Shown here in pieces: positions 57,901 to 64,000 of a stretch of DNA of 64,000 bases; within the stretch, counting starts at the first letter, position 1, and every line of letters begins with the position of its first letter. Source of the stretch: CAWBCR01 sp963787375 (GTDB taxonomy: Bacteria > Chloroflexota > Anaerolineae > Aggregatilineales > UBA3940); the NCBI GenBank assembly GCA_963787375.1, contig CAWBCR010000013.1, forward strand, positions 62,001 through 126,000. Direction: 5' to 3'. Under the pieces are notes generated by a model, which worked only from the letters and a program-made list of their open reading frames with translations, did no database searches and had not been told where the DNA came from. The translations under genes were made by a program, and so were the position numbers.

Positions 57901-59008
57901 ATCACGTGACCGCCGAGGACACGCTCAGCGGCGTGGCAGCGGTCACTCTGACCATCACCGGGCCGGATGGGTCGACCAGCGACGTGGCGCTGACCTACGA
58001 CGAAACCGCCGCAGAGTATAGCGGCCAGGTCTGCACCACCGCCGAAAGCCCGACCGGCGACTACACCGCAGCCGTCCAGATCGCCGACGCGGCGGGCAAT
58101 ACCGCCAGCGCCGACGGCGGGACGTTCAAGCTGCTGACGCCACTGAGCGTCACGCTGGGGCCGGACCAGTCGGCGGGCGTGGGCGAAGACGTGGCATTCA
58201 GCGCGACCATCGACAACGCCGACCCGAACGAGACGTACACCATCAACTGGGACTTCGGTGACGGCGGCACAGCGGACGGCTCGCTCGACGCGACGCACGC
58301 CTACGCCGATGCCGGCAGCTACACGGTGACCGTCAGCGTGACGGACTCGCATGGCGGCAGCGGATCGGCCACGCAGACCGTAACCGTAGCCGACGCGCCC
58401 GCCGATCAGCCTTGAGCGTCACGCTGGGGCCGGACCAGTCGGCGGGCGTGGGCGATGACGTGGCGTTCAGCGCGGCCATCGACAACGCCGACCCGAACGA
58501 GACGTACACCATCAACTGGGACTTCGGTGACGGCGGCACAGCGGACGGCTCGCTCGACGCGACGCACGCCTACGCCGATGTCGGCAGCTACACGGTGACC
58601 GTCAGCGTGACGGACTCGCATGGCGGCACCGGCTCGGCCACACAGACCGTAACCGTAGCCGACGCGCCCGCCGAACCGCAGACAGTCACCATCACCGTGA
58701 AGGGTGGCAAGGTCACGCTGAACCAGCGGAACGGCCAGACGACCGTCCAGATTGGCAACAGGAGCTTTGACGGCTCGCAGATCGACATAAGCACCGTGCG
58801 CTTCGGCGTGGCCGGCACGGAGGCCAGCGGAACGCAGTCCGGCAAGATCAAGAAGGGCACCCTGACGCTGGTCTTCTCGACCGCCGACCTGGGCATCACG
58901 CCTGAAGTGGTCAGCGGCGGCAGGGTGACGCTGGTGATGATCGGCAACCTGAAGGACGGCACGCCGTTCGTGGGTACCACCGAGGTCAAGGTCATGGGCC
59001 TCAGGTAG
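48950..59008 (+). CDS. Giant secreted protein with SdrD-type repeats, C25 peptidase and PKD domains, several frameshifts
   Basis: ATG 48950 follows AAAGG, and a signal peptide follows (VASFLALLALFLSPAPRAFS). Order: a ~350-residue N-terminal beta region; a DUF11-like unit near 50100; ten SdrD B-type repeats between ~50450 and ~53900, each with a G-x-VW-D...NGV-D-GE-G pattern that binds calcium in relatives. A gingipain-like C25 peptidase spans ~54490-56530, with catalytic histidine in FIGHSSYDRW and cysteine in SQWGCWNTYF. PKD-like units follow, including a near-duplicate pair. Indels fall near 50075, 50305, 50350, 50410, 51485, 51650, 51840, 57185 and 58410; their net effect leaves a multiple of three (about 3,350 aa). 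Likely an extracellular adhesin-peptidase. Confidence 0.8.
58143..58675 (+). repeat. Tandem duplicate of a PKD-domain unit
   Basis: The unit starting LSVTLGPDQSAGVG at 58143 is repeated from 58412 with only about eight differences in some 260 bases. The offset is 269 bases, one short of 90 codons, which creates the apparent stop at 58413-58415. Both copies contain NWDFGDGG and SYTVTVSVTDSHGG, the PKD hallmarks. High identity implies a recent duplication. Confidence 0.85.
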
Positions 59009-59038
59009 CGCCGGGCTCATCTCCCCGGCAGGAATCGC

Positions 59039-59078
59039 ACCGGCCACGCCTTGAGAGGGGCGTGGCCGGTTTCTTATT
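59039..59078 (+). terminator. Rho-independent terminator between the two C25 genes
   Basis: ACCGGCCACGCC (59039-59050) pairs perfectly with GGCGTGGCCGGT (59059-59070), a 12-bp stem with an eight-base loop. TTCTTATT follows. It lies 30 bases after the stop of the giant gene and 24 before the convergent gene's end. Confidence 0.88.
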
Positions 59079-59101
59079 GGCAGATCCGCCGGGGTAGGGC
59101 G

Positions 59102-62100
59102 CTACGGAGTCACGATCAGCGTTGGGTCGCCCAGGATCGTCCACTGCTGGAAGATGTCTGTCCAGTACGGCGCAGTGCGGGCCAGGTCGGCCTTGGCGGC
59201 CTGTACCGCCTGCCCGATGCTCGTGCCGGGCTGCCCCAGGTGATCCATCAGCAGGTTGCCGAACTGCTGCTCAGCGTTGGCAATGCCCAGCGTCGGCGTG
59301 CCCATCAGCGCCGCAGCGCCGTGGTCGCCCGAGAGCAGGAAGGCGTAAGCCAGCGTGTTGTCGTCGGGCTGCACGAAGTACGTCCCCCAGCAGTTGAAGT
59401 CGGCGACTACCGTCGGACGCCCGGCGTTGGTCAGGGCCAGCGCGTCGCCCGCGTTGAACAGCCCACTGTATGACCACCGATCCACCGCGCCGTGCCCCAT
59501 ATAGCTGGTCAGCGCGACCCCGCCGTTGATGGCGTCGATCAGCGCAGCGTGCGCGGTCGCCACATCGGTGTCGTCGAGGTAATCGCGCTGGACGGTCCAG
59601 TCACTGCCCAGGTAGGTGATGAAGCCGTCGCTGAAGTTATTCCACCACAGCCACTCGCCGGACTGGACCTTGTCGGCGGCGAAGATGGCCGTGTTGGCGT
59701 AATCCTTGCTGCCGTAGGCCAGTGTCTTGCCGACCAGCGTATTCAGCTCGGCCTGCGTGCGCACCGGGAAGCGGCCCAGCGCCACGTCGGGCATGTTGTC
59801 GCCGTTCACGTCTGCGTACAGCGGGTCGGAGGGCGCGTAGCGGATTTCGACGAAGCTGGTCGGCGCGTACAGCGTCGGGATGTAGCTGACCGCATTCGGG
59901 TACTGATAGCGGTGGTAGTCGATGGTGTCGCCACCGACCAGCAGCACAGCCTTGACGCCCATGTTATTGACCGCGTAGGTGATGTAATCATGGATGGCCT
60001 GCGGGTCGAACACGCCGCCACTGAACTGCGCATACACGTCGGCTGCGTCGACCACCCGCACGCTCATGCCCTGCGCCTGGCGGGCCTGCACCAGCGGCTG
60101 GATGCCGTCGATGAAGTCCGCATGCGAGATGATGAGGAAGTCGGTGGTGCCGCTGGTGATGTCTGCCGCCGGGCGGGCCGCTGCGATAGCGGGCGTGTTC
60201 AGCGAGCCGGCGGCGCTGACGACGTACCGGTCATTGGCTGCCGTGCCGGGGAAGGTGACGCTGTAGCTCGCACCGTCTGGCTCGACCAGCGCGCCGGCCA
60301 GCCGCGTCATGCCGGACCCGTCCAGCCGGTAGACCAGCACATCAGGCGAAGGCAGGTTGGTCACGCGGAAGGCCTCGCCGGAGGCGGTGAAGGACAGCCC
60401 GCCACCGCGCGCCACGAACGCACGCGGGTAGGTGATGGCAATGCTCTCAAGGTTCACAATCTCGTAGTCGACGCCGCTGTCGCCGGGCAGCGTCAGCGCC
60501 ACCGCGTTGTCGCCGTCGTGCAGCGCATCTGCCGTCAGTGAGACGTCGACCGGCTGGCTGCCGAGGCCGTTGAACATCTGGTCGGCAACGGTTGCGCTGT
60601 TCAGCGCGATCACCACGTGGTGGTCAGGCGTGGCGGGCCAGTCCGTGCCGCCGTACATCTGCACCGCCAGCGAGGCGGGCGCTGCGCCCGCGACGAGGTT
60701 GTCGACGCTCAGGTTGAAGATCCAGTTCTTCGAAGTCTTGTAGACCAGCATCTGCTGCGCGTACCAGGGGTCGGCCAGCGGCGAGGAGAACGTGTAGCCG
60801 TGGTTCTCGTCGTAGGTGGCGGTCTCTTCGTAGCTGGCCGTCAGGGCTGCGCCGGGCTGCGCGCTGGTTAAGTTGACCGAAGCGTGGCTGGCCAGCCCAC
60901 CGTTCACCTGAAGCTCATAGACGTTTGCGTCGGTGTACAGGCTGTGCGCGGCCTGGCCGTAGAAGACGATGCTTGAGCCCAGCCCGAACACATCGCCGCC
61001 GATCATGTCGACGGGGATGCTGGCACCGCGCGCCGTTAGTGCGATGCTGCTGGCCGGCACGCCGGCCAGATCGAGGCCCGCTGCCTGCAGGTCTTCATAT
61101 GTGACTTGGTACAGCCCGTCGGCGCTAACCCGCAGGTCGTACGTCGGATAGCTGATGTTAGGGTCGGCAGGCGGAACATCGGGCAGTGGCGTATCGGTGA
61201 CCACATCGACGGCGACAGTGACGAGCGCGACATTGGAGACCGCGCCGCTGTCGTCCTGAACCGTGTAGGAGAACGTGTCGTCGCCGGGCGTGCCCGCATC
61301 GGGTGTGTACGCGACAAGCCCACTGTCCAGGTCGACCGCCGCCGTGCCAAGTGCCGGCGTGCCGACGATGGTGACCGTCGCCGGGTCAAGCTGGCCGCTG
61401 GCGGCGATGTCGTTGGCGAGCACGTTGATGTCCACCGAGGCATTCTCGTCGACCGAGGCGCTGTCGTCCACGGCGGTTGGTGCGGAGCTGTCGGCGGGCG
61501 GTGCCAGGGGCGTGCCGACCGTAATGGTCACCGTGGCGACGTTCGATACAGCGCCCTGCTTATCGGTGATGGTGTAGGTGAAGCTGTCTATGCCGGAGAA
61601 ACCGCGACTGGGCGTGTAAGTCGCGACAGCCTTCTTGTTCACCGAAACCCTACCGTTGGCCGGCGGCGTGATGATGCTGACCGACTTCAGGTTGAGGCTA
61701 TCGCCGGAGTCAGTTTCCTGGTCGTTGTCGGCCACGCTGATCCTGACAGATGTCCGGACGTCCGTGACGGCGCTGTCGTCATTGGCAATGGGCGGCGTCA
61801 CGGGCGGAGCTGGCTCGACGGTGATGGTGACGGTCGCAATATTGGAGGTCGCGTCGTGCTTGTCGTTGACGATATAGGTGAAGCTGTCCTCGCCCGTGAA
61901 GTCGGGGTTGGGCGTGTAGGTCACGATACCTTTTGTCATGTTCAGCGAGATGCTGCCATCTGCCGGGTCGCTCACGATGATGACCGTCTTGACGTTGACC
62001 GTGTCCCCATGGTCGGGGTCCTGGTCGTTGGCCGTCACGTCGATGCTGACCGCCGTCCCGGCGGTTGTCGCAGCGCTGTCGTCGGCGGCGACGGGCGGCG

Positions 62101-62251
62101 TGTTAGGTCCACTCGTGCGGCTGGCGCCGTGCGCACCATCAGACGCGTAAGCCAGCGGCGGCAGCGCCAGTGCAATTACTACCAGGAGCATAGTAACTAT
62201 GAGCTTTGCGCTGGGAAGATAGTTGTGCTGGCGATGTGCTTTCATGGTCAT
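59102..62251 (-). CDS. Secreted C25 (gingipain-like) peptidase with three N-terminal cadherin/Ig-like repeats
   Basis: About 1,049 residues from ATG 62251 (GGGG six bases upstream), with signal LIVTMLLVVIALALPPLAYA. Three repeats of ~90 residues follow, each with NDQDPD or NDIAASG and a YTPNPDFTGEDSFTYIV-type end (VCBS/cadherin-like). The C25 part has the same blocks as the giant neighbour: TTDFLIISHADFIDGIQPL, AVLLVGGDT, DVALGRFPVRT, catalytic histidine in YMGHGAVDRW and cysteine in DFNCWGTYF. The two peptidase parts are paralogues facing each other tail to tail. No type-9 sorting domain is visible at the C-terminus, so export is likely Sec-dependent. Confidence 0.88.
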   Translation of the reverse strand: MTMKAHRQHNYLPSAKLIVTMLLVVIALALPPLAYASDGAHGASRTSGPNTPPVAADDSAATTAGTAVSIDVTANDQDPDHGDTVNVKTVIIVSDPADGSISLNMTKGIVTYTPNPDFTGEDSFTYIVNDKHDATSNIATVTITVEPAPPVTPPIANDDSAVTDVRTSVRISVADNDQETDSGDSLNLKSVSIITPPANGRVSVNKKAVATYTPSRGFSGIDSFTYTITDKQGAVSNVATVTITVGTPLAPPADSSAPTAVDDSASVDENASVDINVLANDIAASGQLDPATVTIVGTPALGTAAVDLDSGLVAYTPDAGTPGDDTFSYTVQDDSGAVSNVALVTVAVDVVTDTPLPDVPPADPNISYPTYDLRVSADGLYQVTYEDLQAAGLDLAGVPASSIALTARGASIPVDMIGGDVFGLGSSIVFYGQAAHSLYTDANVYELQVNGGLASHASVNLTSAQPGAALTASYEETATYDENHGYTFSSPLADPWYAQQMLVYKTSKNWIFNLSVDNLVAGAAPASLAVQMYGGTDWPATPDHHVVIALNSATVADQMFNGLGSQPVDVSLTADALHDGDNAVALTLPGDSGVDYEIVNLESIAITYPRAFVARGGGLSFTASGEAFRVTNLPSPDVLVYRLDGSGMTRLAGALVEPDGASYSVTFPGTAANDRYVVSAAGSLNTPAIAAARPAADITSGTTDFLIISHADFIDGIQPLVQARQAQGMSVRVVDAADVYAQFSGGVFDPQAIHDYITYAVNNMGVKAVLLVGGDTIDYHRYQYPNAVSYIPTLYAPTSFVEIRYAPSDPLYADVNGDNMPDVALGRFPVRTQAELNTLVGKTLAYGSKDYANTAIFAADKVQSGEWLWWNNFSDGFITYLGSDWTVQRDYLDDTDVATAHAALIDAINGGVALTSYMGHGAVDRWSYSGLFNAGDALALTNAGRPTVVADFNCWGTYFVQPDDNTLAYAFLLSGDHGAAALMGTPTLGIANAEQQFGNLLMDHLGQPGTSIGQAVQAAKADLARTAPYWTDIFQQWTILGDPTLIVTP

Positions 62252-62525
62252 TTGTGTCCCCGCAGTTCTCTGTCTGATGTGCTGTGTGCTATGGGTTCTC
62301 GGACCCAATCCGCCTTCGGCATGCTTCTCGTGTTATGTTCTAAGCGTAAACGAAACAGCCGCCAGATACGCCCGGCGGCTGCTGGATATTGGATTCAGGC
62401 AGAGTGTTGATTGTGAACTCGCACTTGTGGCCGATGGCTCGCTCAGCCAGGTGGGGGAGGTCGGGTTCGGTCAGCAGGCCAGCCCCCGACGAAAGAGGTT
62501 GGCCGAAAGGACTGTTGGCCCACTA
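62252..62525. other. Divergent intergenic region with a hairpin
   Basis: No gene is supported between the C25 peptidase start and the operator repeats. CAGCCGCC (62356-62363) and GGCGGCTG (62374-62381) form an eight-pair hairpin with a ten-base loop, not followed by a T-run. Its role is unclear. Confidence 0.45.
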
Positions 62526-62564
62526 CTTAAGCCCAACTTAAGGATAACTTAAGCGTCATTTAAG
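62526..62564 (+). promoter_or_regulatory. Four 11-bp-spaced CTTAAG operator repeats
   Basis: CTTAAG occurs at 62526, 62537 and 62548, and TTTAAG at 62559, each exactly 11 bases apart. Hexamers repeated once per helical turn are how OmpR/PhoB-family regulators bind (compare the Bacillus PhoP TTAACA-N5 repeats). A -10-like TAAACT lies at 62586-62591 with no good -35, as expected for an activator-dependent promoter. It precedes the FMN-binding protein and apbE. Confidence 0.7.
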
Positions 62565-62622
62565 TCTGGCGGCGGCGAATTCTGCTAAACTGTCGGTACT
62601 TCTGAAAGCAGAGGGGAGCATC

Positions 62623-63246
62623 ATGTCAAGGAATCGATATAACCAGAAATCCAACGTCGGCCTGGCTTTCAAGCGGCTGTTTGTATCCGGCTTTGTGGTC
62701 TTCTCATTTGTGGCCTACGCCATTCATGAGCGGCTGACGGGCCAGACCGCGGCAGCCAGCACACCCCTGCGCGCCAAGGTGCCGTCGGCAGAGACGGCGG
62801 CCACGGCCCGGGCGAACCAGACCAGCACGGCCAATAACAACGGCTTCGCCGACGCTGGCAGCGCCGCGAACAATGGCGGCGGGGCCAACCAAGCCTCCGC
62901 CCCTGCCAGCGCGCCGACTGCCGCGCCCACGGCTGCGCCAACCGCCGCACCGCAGGGCCAGTATAAGGATGGCACCTACACCGGGCCGGTGGTCAACGTC
63001 TTCTACGGGCTAGTGCAGATACAGGCGACGGTCCAGAACGGCCAGGTCTCGGATGTGCAGTTCCTGCAGTATCCCCGCGACCGCCGGACCTCGCAGTTCA
63101 TCAACAGCCAGGCGATGCCGTGGCTCACGCAGGAAGCCATCCAGGCACAGACTTCCAACGTGAACATCATCTCAGGGGCCACGCTGACCAGCGAAGGGTT
63201 CATCATGTCGCTGCAGTCGGCTCTCAGCTCAGCAAAGAACAACTAG
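62623..63246 (+). CDS. Membrane-anchored FMN-binding-domain protein
   Basis: A 207-residue protein with an N-terminal membrane anchor (LFVSGFVVFSFVAYAI). A low-complexity Ala/Pro/Thr/Asn linker of ~75 residues follows, then an FMN_bind domain (QYKDGTYTGPVVNVFYGLVQIQATVQNG...). The flavinylation motif SGATLTS is at 184-190, with T187 as the predicted residue that ApbE esterifies with FMN. Such domains carry electrons outside the cytoplasmic membrane. It is followed after two bases by apbE, its modifying enzyme, in one transcript behind the 11-bp repeats. Confidence 0.88.
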   Translation: MSRNRYNQKSNVGLAFKRLFVSGFVVFSFVAYAIHERLTGQTAAASTPLRAKVPSAETAATARANQTSTANNNGFADAGSAANNGGGANQASAPASAPTAAPTAAPTAAPQGQYKDGTYTGPVVNVFYGLVQIQATVQNGQVSDVQFLQYPRDRRTSQFINSQAMPWLTQEAIQAQTSNVNIISGATLTSEGFIMSLQSALSSAKNN

Positions 63247-63248
63247 CC

Positions 63249-63998
63249 ATGCAGCAGACACGTATCCTGATGGGGATGCCCGTCACCGTGGACGTCGTCG
63301 GCAAGTTCGTGACGGAGGAGCCGCTCGACCTGGTCTACTCCTACTTCGAATACGTCGACGAGAAGTTCAGCACGTACAAGGACGCCAGCGAGATCTCGCT
63401 GATCAACGTCAAGCAGCTCAGCCTGGAACAGGCCAGCGACGACATGCGGACCGTGTTTCAGTTGGCGGAGCGCACCCGGCACGAAACGTTCGGCTACTTT
63501 GACATCACCCGCAGCGATGGCACCTATGACCCGTCCGGGCTGGTGAAGGGCTGGGCGATCTACAACGCCGCGCTGCTGCTGCGGGAGCGCGGGTACCAGA
63601 ACTTCTACGTCGACGCCGGGGGCGACATCCAGACCTGGGGGCTGACCGAGGATGACCAGCCGTGGCGCGTCGGGATCCGCAACCCCTTCAACATGGCGGA
63701 GATCGTCAAGGCGGTCGCCGTCGGCAGCCAGGGCGTGGCGACCTCCGGCACGTACGCGCGGGGCCAGCACATCTACCGCCCCAACCACGCCGACGAGCCC
63801 ATCGAGGATATCGTCAGCCTGACCGTCATCGGCCCCAACATCTATGAAGCCGACCGCTTCGCGACGGCAGCCTTCGCCATGGGCCGCGCCGGGATCACGT
63901 TCATCGAGAGCCTGGAGGGCCTTGAGGGATACCAGATCGACAGCAGCGGCATCGCTACTTATACCAGCGGCTTTGAGGAATACGTTTGCCATGATTAA
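63249..63998 (+). CDS. apbE: FAD:protein FMN transferase
   Basis: ApbE transfers FMN from FAD to a threonine in FMN_bind domains. The 249-residue protein has MGMPVTVDVVG, the YSYFEYVDEKFSTYKDASEIS helix, DPSGLVKGWAI, the signature YVDAGGDIQTWG and GVATSGTYARGQHIYRP. The Mg-binding residues follow in the last third. It is shorter than secreted ApbE (~330 aa) and lacks a signal peptide, so it may act in the cytoplasm or be a compact form. ATG 63249 is two bases after the upstream stop. The next gene appears to start inside its end. Confidence 0.92.
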   Translation: MQQTRILMGMPVTVDVVGKFVTEEPLDLVYSYFEYVDEKFSTYKDASEISLINVKQLSLEQASDDMRTVFQLAERTRHETFGYFDITRSDGTYDPSGLVKGWAIYNAALLLRERGYQNFYVDAGGDIQTWGLTEDDQPWRVGIRNPFNMAEIVKAVAVGSQGVATSGTYARGQHIYRPNHADEPIEDIVSLTVIGPNIYEADRFATAAFAMGRAGITFIESLEGLEGYQIDSSGIATYTSGFEEYVCHD

Positions 63999-64000
63999 GC
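63991..64000 (+). CDS. Possible start of the next gene, cut by the window edge
   Basis: ATGATTAAGC begins within the last codons of apbE in another frame, giving Met-Ile-Lys. Electron-transfer membrane proteins often follow FMN_bind/ApbE pairs, but three codons allow no assignment. Confidence 0.3.

Overview
The window is high-GC bacterial DNA. The gene content suggests a Chloroflexota bacterium, probably Anaerolineae-like: many TolB/WD40-type lipoproteins with Thr/Pro linkers, a YwiC-like protein, a TM0106-type nuclease, SdrD-repeat and C25-peptidase surface proteins, and paired sensor kinases. This placement is an inference from gene content only. Reading frames are dense on both strands. 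There are no insertion sequences, CRISPR arrays or rRNA genes. One tRNA is present, a selenocysteine tRNA.

Layout. 0-5 kb (minus strand): a threonine-dehydrogenase-like SDR, a TolB-like lipoprotein, a HicB-DinB protein and a RecB-like nuclease. 5-8.5 kb: a DUF333 lipoprotein, a short repeat, an alpha/beta hydrolase and a secreted M6-like metallopeptidase. 8.7-14.1 kb: a pterin/folate group (folE, pteridine-reductase-like SDR, DUF2061, folB, folK, two GNATs, pterin-carbinolamine dehydratase). 14.1-19.8 kb: WD40 lipoprotein, L,D-transpeptidase behind an FNR/CRP-like box, YwiC-like protein, PMT-type glycosyltransferase. 19.8-25.8 kb: a small gene with an in-frame TGA, a GAF kinase, selC, a two-component pair and an adenylate cyclase. 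25.9-33.5 kb: an arginine operon (argC-argB-argD-argA-like-argJ-argG-argH) with an arginine-rich leader peptide and a terminator ahead of argC. 33.6-37.8 kb: beta-helix lipoprotein, cNMP-binding protein, AlaX editing protein, lower-GC TolB lipoprotein. 37.8-42.4 kb: a sugar operon (amidohydrolase, GH4 alpha-galactosidase, PfkB kinase, KbaZ/GatZ). 42.7-48.7 kb: a lasso-peptide locus (cyclase, precursor, HPr-kinase-like protein, nucleotidyltransferase) and an AAA/SH3b membrane protein. 48.9-62.3 kb: two convergent C25 (gingipain-like) surface peptidases, one about 3,350 aa long with SdrD-type and PKD repeats. 62.5-64 kb: an FMN-binding lipidless membrane protein and ApbE, behind four 11-bp operator repeats.

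The most interesting item is the lasso-peptide precursor at 44663-44866. It matches the leader pattern YxxPxLxxxGxxxxxTxG exactly, but it is hidden by small frameshifts. The arginine attenuator and the selenocysteine tRNA also deserve attention.

Caution. At least ten genes, including housekeeping argH, are interrupted by one-base shifts. Nearly all of these are extra bases, often in G/C runs. Removing them restores an integral codon number each time, which suggests assembly or consensus errors rather than true pseudogenes. Coordinates for those genes span the whole interrupted gene.
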